64,000 nt of DNA from an uncultured Muribaculaceae bacterium (GCA_910577585.1 CAJTNN010000009.1:326-64325), one strand, 5' to 3'; numbered from the stretch's first letter, positions 1 to 8,750 are shown. Notes: generated from the sequence alone by a model not told the origin. Numbers and translations are program-made.

Positions 1-8
1 TCAGACTG

Positions 9-39
9 CAAAAGTAATTTCAAATCCGTTGACTCCAAA
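9..39 (-). promoter_or_regulatory. Bacteroidetes-type promoter firing leftward off the window
   Basis: Read on the minus strand, TTTG (36-39) is followed after 19 nt by TACTTTTG (9-16). This matches the Bacteroidetes primary-sigma consensus (TTTG, 19-21 nt, TAnnTTTG). It should drive a gene beyond the left edge, which cannot be seen. Confidence 0.5.
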
Positions 40-91
40 ATCTATTACAACAAATTGAATATCAATAATTTCAAAGCACTCTTATGATTTT

Positions 92-105
92 TTAGTGGAC
101 ACTAA
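92..105. repeat. 14-bp palindrome
   Basis: TTAGTG and CACTAA flank a GA dinucleotide. It lies just before the repeated leader sequence at 111. It could be an operator or the worn end of a mobile element; nothing visible decides between these. Confidence 0.3.
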
Positions 106-125
106 TGATATCTAAACGAGAATCA

Positions 126-185
126 ATGAAGTCGTGCGGAGCGTGTCGGAATTTGACACGTGTAACCACACTCTTAAACTTCTAA
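126..185 (+). CDS. doubtful 19-residue ORF behind a repeated leader
   Basis: ATG at 126 directly follows TCTAAACGAGAATCA (111-125). The same 15 bp recurs at 181-195 before the next ATG, and a variant precedes the HTH gene on the other strand. The predicted peptide contains a CxxC pair and matches no family I recognise. The only support for translation is the shared leader, so it may be a relic of a duplicated 5' region rather than a gene. Confidence 0.15.
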   Translation: MKSCGACRNLTRVTTLLNF

Positions 186-196
186 ACGAGAATCAT

Positions 197-355
197 ATGG
201 GCGAAGACACACATCTGGCGGCAGACACAACAGACAATCATGCAGAAACATCCCTGCAGAAGTATACTCTCAACTGCAGGGATGCGTTGGCTTTTAGCCT
301 TGATAAGTTTCTTACTCGCCTTAGGGCCGCAAGATGTGAGCCGGATATGGCTTGA
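197..355 (+). CDS. doubtful 52-residue ORF
   Basis: The ATG at 197 sits right after the second copy of the leader TCTAAACGAGAATCA. A GTG at 134 extends the same frame, but the leader favours the ATG. The product is hydrophilic and acidic at the N-terminus, with no signal peptide, membrane segment or recognisable domain. It is convergent with the HTH gene at 424-687. Treat it as hypothetical; it could equally be untranslated sequence between the left-edge promoter and the HTH gene. Confidence 0.25.
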   Translation: MGEDTHLAADTTDNHAETSLQKYTLNCRDALAFSLDKFLTRLRAARCEPDMA

Positions 356-423
356 CGCCACTCTCCGGAGATGCTGAGAGCGCCGGCAGTGATTGCCGCA
401 CTCATTGATGCCTCAACTCACTC

Positions 424-687
424 TTACGCCTGAGGCTCTTTCTCCTCTTCGAGGATTTTGATAGCCATGTCGTAGATGGTCGTGTCATCAAGCACAACGA
501 TGCCACCATCTGGTCCCGGCTCGATGTGCATGCCGATGTTTTTTCCGAACTGGTAGTTCACACCACCGAAATAGTTGCGCACTGTCTGCACTGTCAGATT
601 GAGTTCATCAGCGATGCGATGAGTAGCGCCATCGGGCAAGCTGTCTTTAAGACGACGAAGCTCGTTGAAGGTGATTGTTTTGCTCAT
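424..687 (-). CDS. small helix-turn-helix DNA-binding protein
   Basis: This is an 87-residue protein of a type widespread in Bacteroidales and usually annotated as a DNA-binding or hypothetical protein. Residues ~22-42 (HRIADELNLTVQTVRNYFGG) read as a helix-turn-helix with the recognition helix at TVQTVRNYF. The C-terminal half, with the GPDGGIVVLDD segment, is the part I recall as conserved. There is no signal peptide or membrane segment. The start is preceded by AAACGAGAATCAT, also found before two tiny ORFs at the left edge. It is monocistronic by spacing. Its regulon is unknown. Confidence 0.8.
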   Translation of the reverse strand: MSKTITFNELRRLKDSLPDGATHRIADELNLTVQTVRNYFGGVNYQFGKNIGMHIEPGPDGGIVVLDDTTIYDMAIKILEEEKEPQA

Positions 688-855
688 ATGATTCTCGTTT
701 TTTAATAATATTGCTGTGTCTATTGCCTTCGCGGAAGTAAATCCACTCTTGCAATTGCTAAATTACGCAATAATATGCTTATTCGCAAAAAAAATGCACT
801 TTTTTTTGTGTGTTATATAACATACTATTACCCGTGAACAATCTAATGCGTTGAA

Positions 856-878
856 TTTCCGCGCAAAACGCGCGAAAA
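856..878 (-). terminator. possible terminator of the Bat operon
   Basis: An imperfect hairpin (TTTCCGCG / CGCGAAAA around a short A-rich loop) lies 12 nt beyond the batE stop. On the minus strand the hairpin is followed only by AAATTC, so the U-tract is weak. Confidence 0.35.
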
Positions 879-889
879 CCACACACCCA

Positions 890-1819
890 TCAGATTATTT
901 CGATTGCATCTGCGGGGAGCCAACCGACGTTGTTGCTGTTGAGCTGCACCTTATACCATCCTATCTCTCCGTCGGGGTTGAGTTCGCTATCGAGAATATG
1001 GAATTTGGTGCCTCGATGCAGGGGGAACCCTACGGCCGGGGCGCCCTGCTGCGGCTCTGACGAGAGTGTGAGCTTAAACTGCATCAGCACTGCCTCATCA
1101 CGGGCCTCGAAACTACTTGCGGCCATCTCTGCAAACACCACAAACACCACGCTGAAAAACAGGAAGATGATGGCGCTGAAGAAGCCTATCTTCTTCATTC
1201 TCACATTATGGCTGAAGAGATACAGCGCAATCGCGAGCACGAGAAGCACGAATGCCATGGCTGCCATTTCGGCCCAGGCATCGGAGGATGTGTCGACGGC
1301 GATGCGGTTGTGGATGCGGCCGAAAAATCCGGTAGGATCCGGAGCCACACTACCCTTCTTGCCTTTCATCTCAGCTTTGTTGGCATCTTCGATGCGAGAG
1401 GCAAGATATTGGATGTTCTGCGAAATGAGTTTATTGGAGGGATCAAGACGCTTGGCCCGCTCAAGGCAGAGGCGCGCCTCACCTTCGTTGCCGCTCTTGT
1501 AGTAGGCATTACCGAGGTTGTAAAGTATGGCGCCGCTCACCCCTTCGCGCTCCACTACCTGCTCGTAAAGGGCTGCAGCCTTATCATAGTCGGCATGCGC
1601 ATATGCGGTGTCGGCCTCGGCCACCACTTTGGCGGCATCGAATGGGGTTGTCACGGTGGGGTCGACCACACTCTGCGAGATGTCGGAGCTGCCACGCGGA
1701 TCTGCAGTTGCCCCATCTTTGGAATCCCGCGCCTGTATTGAGGCTGAGATACCTATAAGGGCCAAGAGTATCAATGTACGCAAGTGATGCTTTATGCCAA
1801 AATCAGATAATCTCATCAT
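890..1819 (-). CDS. batE: BatE: TPR and SH3-like membrane protein of the aerotolerance operon
   Basis: About 309 residues. In order: N-terminal signal/TM segment (LRTLILLALIGISASIQA), a TPR region (AYAHADYDKAAALYEQVV, then ILYNLGNAYYKSGNEGEARL), two adjacent membrane segments (AMAFVLLVLAIALYLF and FFSAIIFLFFSVVFVVF), and a C-terminal bacterial SH3-like domain ending GWLPADAIEII. The frame is open further upstream, but the tandem ATGs at 1819/1816 precede the signal sequence, so one of these is the start; it overlaps the batD stop by about 15 nt, as expected for translational coupling. It is the last gene of the Bat operon. Bat proteins are linked to oxygen and stress tolerance in Bacteroides; the biochemical role of BatE is unknown. 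Confidence 0.88.
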   Translation of the reverse strand: MMRLSDFGIKHHLRTLILLALIGISASIQARDSKDGATADPRGSSDISQSVVDPTVTTPFDAAKVVAEADTAYAHADYDKAAALYEQVVEREGVSGAILYNLGNAYYKSGNEGEARLCLERAKRLDPSNKLISQNIQYLASRIEDANKAEMKGKKGSVAPDPTGFFGRIHNRIAVDTSSDAWAEMAAMAFVLLVLAIALYLFSHNVRMKKIGFFSAIIFLFFSVVFVVFAEMAASSFEARDEAVLMQFKLTLSSEPQQGAPAVGFPLHRGTKFHILDSELNPDGEIGWYKVQLNSNNVGWLPADAIEII

Positions 1820-3722
1820 TATCAGTGTTTTCAGGATTTGACTTTGATTTAGCGGCCTTGGCGAACTCGCTCTCGAGCGAATCAAGCAGTGAGGCTGCCG
1901 AATCATAGATTTCCTGCATCGGCTTGCGGGCGGAGGCAGGCGAATATTTTGCAAACTCGCACTCGTCGAGCAGGGCGAGAAGGCGGGTCTCGCTCTCTTC
2001 GGCTATGCCATGTTCGGTGAGTATCTGGCTCACATTCTCACGATTAAGCTCCGAAGTGGGGAGCTTGAGTTTATCGGCCAGATAACCCCATATGGCCTTG
2101 AGCATCTCGTCGTAGAAGGCATCTTCGTTGTTGGACTTGATGCAACCCATGGCCCGCTTGAGGCGGCGGCGCGCCATCTTGCCGGCGCGGCGGCTGCGCA
2201 ACCCCTCGATATCGGCATGAATGTCGATATAACGGCGGCGCATGATGACGGCGACTATGAGCAGTATCGCGGGGATGATAAACCATAGCCAGTAAAGGAA
2301 GCCTCGCACATAGGGGTGCACCTCGCGCTCAGCCGGAAGTTCTACGGGCATAAGGCGGGTATTGTAGACCTGCGCCGCCTGCGACTTGGCCGATTCGGCT
2401 CCGCGGGCTACATTGAGAGTGTAGCTGCGCGATGTGGAGGTCTCATATTGCCCGGTGGAGGGATTGAAATATACGAGCTGCACAGCCGGAATATTGAAGC
2501 TCCCCTGCTCCATAGGCATGAATGAGTAGTCGAAATCCACACTTCCGCTGACATTGCTGCTCCCTACGGTGGTCTTGACATCGGTCGTGGGGCTGAACAC
2601 CTCTATCTCATCGGGGTAGAGTGAATTGAGGTCAGGGAGATGCACATATTTCAGATTACCCTCGCCGGTGACCATATACGATATCGAGGCAGCCTGATTG
2701 GCCACAGCATCTGTGGAGGGGAGATTTGAGGAGATAGTGAATTTACCCACACCCCCCGAGAAGTTTGCAGGACGCGGCGAGGGCAACGGCTTGACATTGA
2801 CCGTCAGGTCATTCGGAGTGACATTGAGCTGTATCGGTTTTCTGACAGTGAGCTGCGAGAAGAAGGGGTCGTGATAATACTCTTCGGCATCGGTGCTGAC
2901 AGTGTATTTGTTGCCGATGATTTTCAGTTGCCCGGCCATCTGGGGGAAGATGATGTAGCGGGCTATCACAGCCGTGGCATAAGTGCGTCCCTGATAGGTC
3001 TCGTAGGTGAGCTGATTGGAGACATTGGGCGACTCCTCAATCACAAACCCGTCGAACTTCGGAGCATCTGTGGCACCGATGAATTTGATGGTGCCATAGG
3101 TGGTGTAGAGTTTTACGGTGTATACGAGTGCCTCCTGCTCATAGGCTGTGGTCTTCGATATGTTGGCACGTAGGAAGAGCTGGTCGTTGCCTTTGCCGAT
3201 GAATGTCGGGCCCTGCTGGTTGGCTCCGGGCATACCGGCCGTAGGGTCTGAGCCATTGGCCTGCGCAGCACCTTGACGGGCTGCGCCACCGCCACCCGAT
3301 CCGGCCTCGGCTATGGTGTAGCTCACAGTGTTACTCTTCACTCCGCCCACAGAGATGGGGCCAAACGAGAAGCTACCCTTCTTGTCGGCCTTAAGGGTCA
3401 TGGCGTAGATATTGACCACCTTCTGCGAGGTCTGACCATTGACACTGGTGAATGATGATGAACTACTCTGATGGCCGAAATACTGCAGTGTGGCTCCCGG
3501 CACAGCCGAGGGGGCCGAAGGGGCCTCGTGCAGGTCAGTCACTATCACCTTGATATAGAACTTCTGGCCAACCTCTATGCCTCCACCGCGCGAAGCCGGC
3601 TCTACGCGCAGCTCCACCTTAGGTGCGGCCAGCGCGGCCAGCGCAGTGAGCCACACGAGCATGAGGGCGCATAGACGCGGCAGATGTCGGCCTGATGTGA
3701 TATGCAGTGTGTTGTGTTTCAT
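1803..3722 (-). CDS. batD: BatD: large periplasmic/membrane aerotolerance protein
   Basis: 639 residues with a cleavable-looking signal peptide (residues ~14-33, ending ALAALAAP), then a long beta-rich BatD ectodomain that starts at VELRVEPASRGGGIEVGQKF and has several Ig-like repeats. A single C-terminal membrane span (FLYWLWFIIPAILLIVAVIM, ~480-500) follows. The basic cytoplasmic tail of ~140 residues contains a helical region (AFYDEMLKAIWGYLADKLKLP) also seen in DUF4381-like proteins. A Gly/Ala/Gln-rich linker sits near residues 140-170. It lies 80 nt after batC and overlaps batE. The family is thought to assemble with the VWA proteins BatA/BatB in the inner membrane. Confidence 0.92.
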   Translation of the reverse strand: MKHNTLHITSGRHLPRLCALMLVWLTALAALAAPKVELRVEPASRGGGIEVGQKFYIKVIVTDLHEAPSAPSAVPGATLQYFGHQSSSSSFTSVNGQTSQKVVNIYAMTLKADKKGSFSFGPISVGGVKSNTVSYTIAEAGSGGGGAARQGAAQANGSDPTAGMPGANQQGPTFIGKGNDQLFLRANISKTTAYEQEALVYTVKLYTTYGTIKFIGATDAPKFDGFVIEESPNVSNQLTYETYQGRTYATAVIARYIIFPQMAGQLKIIGNKYTVSTDAEEYYHDPFFSQLTVRKPIQLNVTPNDLTVNVKPLPSPRPANFSGGVGKFTISSNLPSTDAVANQAASISYMVTGEGNLKYVHLPDLNSLYPDEIEVFSPTTDVKTTVGSSNVSGSVDFDYSFMPMEQGSFNIPAVQLVYFNPSTGQYETSTSRSYTLNVARGAESAKSQAAQVYNTRLMPVELPAEREVHPYVRGFLYWLWFIIPAILLIVAVIMRRRYIDIHADIEGLRSRRAGKMARRRLKRAMGCIKSNNEDAFYDEMLKAIWGYLADKLKLPTSELNRENVSQILTEHGIAEESETRLLALLDECEFAKYSPASARKPMQEIYDSAASLLDSLESEFAKAAKSKSNPENTDNDEII

Positions 3723-3803
3723 TTCAGATTCTTTTCAGGTTAGAATACTTACCACGGGTAGGGCTCAAAAACTATCTTTCATAAAATAATTCTTGTCAGA
3801 CGC

Positions 3804-4625
3804 TTACCATTTCTTGACCGACTGCCCTGCTCCTCCGGCCTTCTGGCCCTGCGAGTTACCTTTGCGGGCACGTGTCTGGGCCTCATTATTCTCTACGGCG
3901 TTCAGGATCTGCTGGGCGGCCTGCTGACTGATCTCATTCTCGCGGGGTTCCTGCTGCTGGTCTTGCTGATCCTGCTGCTGGTCCTGATTCTGGTCCTGTT
4001 GGTCCTGATTCTGCTCCTGCTGGTCCTGATTCTGGTCTTGCTGGTCCTGATTCTGGTCCTGCTGATTCTGATTCTGGTCCTTGTTGTCGTCGTTGTTGTC
4101 CTGCTGCTCCTGCTGGCGCAACTGGGCTATACGGAGATTGCGACGCGCATTTTCGAATTGCGGATTGAGGCGCAGTGCCTGCTTGTAGAGGGCGATTGCT
4201 CCGGCATAATCCTCGCTGTCGAAGCGCAGATTGCCGAGATTGTAATTGGCTTTGGCGCTGAGGTCAGGCTTGGCATTGCCGAGTCGCGCCACCTGGGTCA
4301 TGAGCTCTACCCCTTCGGCCATGAGTCGCTTGGCCACCGAGTCATCCTTCTGCACATTCCCTGTGGCCTGCGCCATCTTTATCCGGGTGAGTCCGAGATT
4401 GAAGCGGGCCACATCGCTGTTGGCATTAGCTTCGAGGGCGCTCTTATATTTGAGCATCGCTTCGGTGAATTTTCCCTCCTTGTAGAGGGAATTGCCCGAG
4501 GTGATGAGTTTTCGCTCCTTGCGGATAGATTCGGCCGCGGCGGGCGAGGCGGTCATCACGGCCACCAGCACCAGCGCCACCCCGGCAAGGATGCGTCGCA
4601 ATATATTTGAATTAATCTTCTGCAT
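3804..4625 (-). CDS. batC: BatC: TPR protein with Asp-Gln-Asn repeat tract
   Basis: 273 residues: signal or anchor segment (GVALVLVAVMTASPAAA), then TPR motifs at ~40-70 and ~125-160 (NYNLGNLRFDSEDYAGAIAL, ALRLNPQFENA). A charged/amidic low-complexity stretch at ~172-226 is built from a DQNQDQQ heptapeptide repeated with small variations. The tail is basic and Gly-rich. The gene begins 3 nt after batB. TPR proteins in this operon probably scaffold the VWA proteins. The repeat is encoded by near-identical 21-nt units (3948-4112) and is likely to vary in length between strains. Confidence 0.88.
   Translation of the reverse strand: MQKINSNILRRILAGVALVLVAVMTASPAAAESIRKERKLITSGNSLYKEGKFTEAMLKYKSALEANANSDVARFNLGLTRIKMAQATGNVQKDDSVAKRLMAEGVELMTQVARLGNAKPDLSAKANYNLGNLRFDSEDYAGAIALYKQALRLNPQFENARRNLRIAQLRQQEQQDNNDDNKDQNQNQQDQNQDQQDQNQDQQEQNQDQQDQNQDQQQDQQDQQQEPRENEISQQAAQQILNAVENNEAQTRARKGNSQGQKAGGAGQSVKKW
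3948..4112. repeat. 21-nt coding minisatellite inside batC
   Basis: On the plus strand, units of the type CTGGTCCTGATTCTGGTCCTG recur in tandem, encoding the DQNQDQQ heptads. Units of 21 nt keep the frame, so length changes would alter the tract without truncating BatC. Confidence 0.8.
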
Positions 4626-4628
4626 AGT

Positions 4629-5669
4629 CTACTTCTCTTCGCGTTTGAAGAATGTGATACGGTCGAGCCAACCGAATTTGCTGTCGACAACAAAAATATC
4701 AAGCAGAATAAAGAGGAGGGCCAGCCATGCGAAAAATCCGAATAGCTCATCGTGGACTGCGGTGAAGCTACCTTCGAGGGCTGTCTTGGCCACTTTATCC
4801 ATCTGTTTTTCAAGTTCATTCAGGCTCCCTTTGTTGGAGGCATTCACATATATGCCACCACCTTTCTCAGCTATCTGCACGGCGAGGTCCTCATTGAGGG
4901 CGGTCTTGACGGGTTCACCTGTGGTGGGGTCGATAAATACGCCGCGCCCCTGCGGAATCTCTACGGGTTCTGAGCCACCTACACCAATCACATCGATCTG
5001 TATATTATTCTTGCGGGCTCGTTCTACGGCAGCCATGACACCTTCGGGGTTCTCGAGTTCTTCGGCATCGGTGAGCAAGATTATCGCTTTGCCGATATCC
5101 TTGTTGTCAGAGAATGACCGGGTGGCCATGTCGATCGCGGCGGCGATGTTGGTGCCCTGGTTCGGCACCTGGTCGGGAGTGATGGAGTTCAGAAACATCT
5201 TGGCCGACACGTAGTCGCTCGTGACCGGAATCAGCGTGTAGGCATCTCCGGCGAATTCTATCAGGCCTACGCGGTCGTCGTGCAGGCGATTGATCAGTTT
5301 CTCAAGAATCATCTTGGCCATGCGCATACGGTCGGGGGCCCCTTTCTCGGTGGATGATGGGGCGAGCATCGAGTTGGACGCATCCACCGCGATAGCCACC
5401 TCTATACCCTCCTTGACTGTATTCTCACTCTTCACACCTCCCCACGGACGTGCGAGGGCTATCACCAGCATCGCATAGGCCAGGCATTGCAACGTCAGTT
5501 TCAACGGCGGTTTATAGGGTGACACCGAGGGCATCAATCTCTCGATTGAGTCCTTGCGACCGAATTTGTCAAGACGCTTGCGGCGCACCATTCTGCCATA
5601 GAGGTAGAGGGCTACATATACCGGCACCCCGAGCAGCAGAATCAATATGTAAGGATAAGCGAAACTCAT
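4629..5669 (-). CDS. batB: BatB: VWA-domain inner-membrane protein
   Basis: 346 residues. An N-terminal span (YILILLLGVPVYVALYLYG) and a second hydrophobic segment near residues 60-75 precede a von Willebrand A domain. The metal-ion-dependent adhesion site is visible as DASNS (residues ~92-96), with a conserved TDAEE further on. A C-terminal span (LFGFFAWLALLFILLDIFVV) follows. The topology of two N-terminal and one C-terminal spans around the VWA domain is typical of BatA/BatB. It follows batA after about 100 nt and precedes batC by 3 nt. The partners are probably BatA and BatD. Confidence 0.92.
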   Translation of the reverse strand: MSFAYPYILILLLGVPVYVALYLYGRMVRRKRLDKFGRKDSIERLMPSVSPYKPPLKLTLQCLAYAMLVIALARPWGGVKSENTVKEGIEVAIAVDASNSMLAPSSTEKGAPDRMRMAKMILEKLINRLHDDRVGLIEFAGDAYTLIPVTSDYVSAKMFLNSITPDQVPNQGTNIAAAIDMATRSFSDNKDIGKAIILLTDAEELENPEGVMAAVERARKNNIQIDVIGVGGSEPVEIPQGRGVFIDPTTGEPVKTALNEDLAVQIAEKGGGIYVNASNKGSLNELEKQMDKVAKTALEGSFTAVHDELFGFFAWLALLFILLDIFVVDSKFGWLDRITFFKREEK

Positions 5670-5772
5670 CTTTAATAAACACTTGTTTTTTAGTTTTAAG
5701 GCTTCGAAGTCATCACGCTGCCGGGGCAGGCCAGCGGCAGTGAGATGATATCAAGCGCCCGATGATGCAGCA

Positions 5773-6750
5773 TCAAGGCACCCGCCGCAATACCGTATAT
5801 CGCAGCAATACAGAAAGCGCATAGCAACAGAATGCAGCGAGAATCCAGGGGAAGAAGGCTTCATCGGTGCGGGTGAAGTTCTCGACATCGAGCTTGGTTT
5901 TCTCGAGCGAGTCAATCTCCTTGAATACTTTCTGAAGCATCTTCTCATCCTTGGCCCTGAAGAATTTGCCACCTGTCTCATCGGCGATTTTCTTGAGCGA
6001 GGCTTCGTCGATTTTTGTCTCGAGTGTGGTGGTCGAGAATCCGTAGGGGTCGGTGATCTGGATGGTGCCGTTGGTGCCCACACCGATTGTGTAGACCTTT
6101 ATACCCTTCTGGCGGGCTATCTGCGCCGCCGTGGCTGGGGGGACTTCACCGGCATTGTTGGTGCCGTCGGTGAGAAGTATAACACTCTTTGATTTGGCTT
6201 TGCCCGAGACGAGGCGGTTGACGGCGCTGGCCAGGCCATCGCCGATGGCGGTGCCATCTGTCAGGTCGCCGAGCTCCACATTCTGCAGGGCATTGATCAG
6301 GGCTGCGCGGTCATAGGTCAGGGGCATCAGCGAGAGAGACTCGCCGGCAAACACTACCAGACCCATATTATCGTTCGAGCGCTGATTGACAAACTTGATA
6401 GCCACATCCTTGGCAGCCTGGAATCGGCTTGGCTCGAAATCTTTCGAGGCCATGGAGCCTGAGATGTCGAGGGCGAGGATGATATCGGTGCCCTCCACAC
6501 GCGATGTGCGGCGCGAGTCGTAGGTCTGCGGACGGCAGAGAGCCACGATTATCGCGGCCATTGCCAGAAGTTTGAGTATGAAGTTGAACTTCTGCAGATA
6601 CTCCTTCCAGCTGCGGGGCATATTGGCGAATGGTGAGAGTGTGCTCAGTCCCAGCGATGGTGTGGCATTGCGGTTGCGCTTCAGATACCACCATATCAGG
6701 GGCACATAGAGCAGAAAGAGCAGCAACAGCCAGGGATATTTCAGCGTCAT
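5773..6750 (-). CDS. batA: BatA: VWA-domain inner-membrane protein
   Basis: 325 residues. Two N-terminal membrane segments (PWLLLLFLLYVPLIWWYL and FILKLLAMAAIIVALC) are followed by a VWA domain whose MIDAS is DISGS (~92-96), with a second metal-site segment LLTDGTNNAGE. A C-terminal span (FFPWILAAFCCYALSVLLRY) follows. The start overlaps the preceding gene's stop in an ATGA arrangement (6747-6750), so the two are translationally coupled. BatA and BatB are close paralogues. The family is implicated in oxygen tolerance in Bacteroides; the molecular activity is not known. Confidence 0.93.
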   Translation of the reverse strand: MTLKYPWLLLLFLLYVPLIWWYLKRNRNATPSLGLSTLSPFANMPRSWKEYLQKFNFILKLLAMAAIIVALCRPQTYDSRRTSRVEGTDIILALDISGSMASKDFEPSRFQAAKDVAIKFVNQRSNDNMGLVVFAGESLSLMPLTYDRAALINALQNVELGDLTDGTAIGDGLASAVNRLVSGKAKSKSVILLTDGTNNAGEVPPATAAQIARQKGIKVYTIGVGTNGTIQITDPYGFSTTTLETKIDEASLKKIADETGGKFFRAKDEKMLQKVFKEIDSLEKTKLDVENFTRTDEAFFPWILAAFCCYALSVLLRYTVLRRVP

Positions 6751-7811
6751 GCCTCACCCCCTTTCTTCACCTTGCCATCTGCTTTAGGAGCGGTCTTGGC
6801 GTCAGACTTCGAGTCGGCTCCGGCTGACGTTGAGTCGGCTCCGGCGGCATCATCCGATGTAGCTTCGGGCTGCGGGCGCGTTGACTCTACAAATGCCACA
6901 GCATTGTCGAAAGCCTTAACATTATCGTCGGGGAGCGGACGCACCATGGCAAACTTCACGAAGTCGGCCATGTCGAGTATCTGATGCATCTTCTGGCGCG
7001 ATTCGCGCAGCGAACTGTCATCAGCCAGTGTCTGCATGATCTGGCTCGAAGTCATCTCCATCGCTTTGATGCCGAAGCGGCGGTCGAGATAGCGGCGCAG
7101 GATATCGGTAAGGATAGTATAGAACTCCTTCTCCTGGCCTGACTGCCAGAGCTTGCGAGCCTTCAGGCGCTGCAGGCGCTCGAGGGCCTCGACATCGGCC
7201 GGAGTCTCGGGCTTCTTGGGCAGAATGGTGCCGACTTTGCGATAGCGGTGCCAGAGCCACCATCCGAGGGTGCCGAGGGCAAACACCACTACCAGAATCC
7301 ACCAGTAATTCACCATCCAGTCGGGGAGCACATCGAATATCGATGGGTCCTCCGGGTCGGCGGGATCAGTGAGCGGGCTTATCTCATCGTCGGCCTTCAC
7401 CTTGACGGGGGTCACTGTCAGCACAAGCTGCTTTGAGCGCGCCGTGTCGCGTCCGGCTACAAATAATATTTCAGGAAGTCGGTAATAACCTGAATCAAAC
7501 ACCTGCACCGGCACCTGGTAATTGATCTGCAGGCGGTCGGAGCCGATGTCGGTGGTGTCAACCTTGATTTTCGATGAGAGTTCTATCGTGTCGCCCAGGA
7601 GTGTGGCGTAACCACGCTCGCCGATATTGCGCAACATCGGAAACTCCCCTCTGACCCCCTTGTCCTGCACCACTTCAAGATGCAGCGTATTGAGGGTGCC
7701 CATCAGCATTGAGGCCGAATCAAGTTTGGCGTTGAGCATCAACGGTGCGCCCTGCGCGCCAATCCACGCAAGGAGCAGAGTCAATGATATTATAATGCTT
7801 CTTATCTTCAT
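6747..7811 (-). CDS. DUF4381-like membrane protein of the Bat operon
   Basis: 354 residues. The ATG at 7811 is chosen because a clear signal peptide follows (IISLTLLLAWIGAQGA), although the frame stays open upstream. A beta-rich periplasmic domain is followed by one membrane span (VNYWWILVVVFALGTLGWWL, ~165-190) and a cytoplasmic helical domain (EFYTILTDILRRYLDRRFGI) resembling the tails of DUF4381 and BatD proteins. The last ~45 residues are an Ala/Asp/Lys-rich disordered tail. It lies between the DUF58 gene and batA and overlaps batA by 4 nt. It may link the MoxR/DUF58 chaperone-like pair to the VWA complex; that is inference. Confidence 0.82.
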   Translation of the reverse strand: MKIRSIIISLTLLLAWIGAQGAPLMLNAKLDSASMLMGTLNTLHLEVVQDKGVRGEFPMLRNIGERGYATLLGDTIELSSKIKVDTTDIGSDRLQINYQVPVQVFDSGYYRLPEILFVAGRDTARSKQLVLTVTPVKVKADDEISPLTDPADPEDPSIFDVLPDWMVNYWWILVVVFALGTLGWWLWHRYRKVGTILPKKPETPADVEALERLQRLKARKLWQSGQEKEFYTILTDILRRYLDRRFGIKAMEMTSSQIMQTLADDSSLRESRQKMHQILDMADFVKFAMVRPLPDDNVKAFDNAVAFVESTRPQPEATSDDAAGADSTSAGADSKSDAKTAPKADGKVKKGGEA

Positions 7812-7854
7812 GTTATAAGTATTGGGACGGTGCCGGATATGGCACGCCGGGGCG

Positions 7855-8730
7855 TCAACGGGTGGCCTTGCGGCGGAACACTGCCAGCAGAGCCTTGACA
7901 TAATCTTCGTCGGTGCGCACATGCGCGAGTTCGACGCCACTGCGCGCCACGATAGAGGTGAGAAGTTGCTGCCGGTCGTACCATGCACGTTCGTAGGCCT
8001 TTCTGACACGCTTGGATGATGTGTCGATCCAGCGCTCGGCTCCGGTCTCGAGATCACTTACATGCATCAAGCCAATGTCGGGGAGGCGGCTGTCGCGCTC
8101 GTCGTAGACCTGGATTGCAGCCAACTCATGCTTCTTGTTGGCCATCGTCAGCGAGTGGGCATAGTCATGATTGTCGATAAAGTCGCTGAGCAGAAAGGCA
8201 GTGACACGCTTTTTGAGGGCGTTGGTCATGAATTTGAGGGCCACGTTCAGGTCAGTGCCACGGCTTTCGGGCTGGAAGTCGATTATTTCGCGTATGATGA
8301 GCAGAATATGCTTCTTGCCCTTCTTCGGTGGGATAAACTTCTCAATGCGGTCGCTGAAGAAGATGACCCCTACCTTATCGTTGTTCTGAAGCGACGAGAA
8401 TGCGAGGGTAGCGGCAATTTCAGCCATCATCTCTTTCTTCTCGACACCCTTCGCACCGAAGTCGCCGCTGCCGCTGACATCAATCAGAAGCATCAGCGTG
8501 AGTTCGCGCTCCTCTTCGTAGACCTTGACATAGGGCTTGTTGTGGCGTGCGGTGACATTCCAGTCGATATCGCGCACATCATCGCCCGGCTGATACTCCC
8601 TGACTTCCGAAAAGATGACGCCTCTCCCCTTGAAGGCCGAGTGATATTCACCCGCGAAGATGTTCTGACTCAGTCCGCGGGTCTTTATCTCGATTTTTCT
8701 TACCTTTTTTAAAAGTTCTTTAGCGTCCAT
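7855..8730 (-). CDS. DUF58 family protein (MoxR partner)
   Basis: 291 residues. The conserved DUF58 core is visible: SEVREYQPGDDVRDIDWNVT at ~41-60, then YVKVYEEERELTLMLLIDVS leading into a degenerate VWA-like fold with DVSGSGDFG. No signal peptide or membrane span is present, so it is probably cytoplasmic. It starts 20 nt downstream of the moxR-type ATPase, the classic MoxR-DUF58 pair. Known examples act with MoxR ATPases in maturation or remodelling of VWA complexes; here the clients would be BatA/BatB. Confidence 0.92.
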   Translation of the reverse strand: MDAKELLKKVRKIEIKTRGLSQNIFAGEYHSAFKGRGVIFSEVREYQPGDDVRDIDWNVTARHNKPYVKVYEEERELTLMLLIDVSGSGDFGAKGVEKKEMMAEIAATLAFSSLQNNDKVGVIFFSDRIEKFIPPKKGKKHILLIIREIIDFQPESRGTDLNVALKFMTNALKKRVTAFLLSDFIDNHDYAHSLTMANKKHELAAIQVYDERDSRLPDIGLMHVSDLETGAERWIDTSSKRVRKAYERAWYDRQQLLTSIVARSGVELAHVRTDEDYVKALLAVFRRKATR

Positions 8731-8750
8731 AGGCGGATTTTGGAATCAGA

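Noticed and set aside
930..1741. Long plus-strand open frames opposite batE
   Set aside because: They are antisense to a well-supported gene, have no family resemblance, and follow from the GC-rich codon pattern of the minus strand.
3963..4610. Plus-strand frame encoding a long Leu/Val-rich stretch
   Set aside because: It is the reverse reading of the DQNQ repeat in batC; the hydrophobic run is an artefact of that repeat, not a membrane protein.
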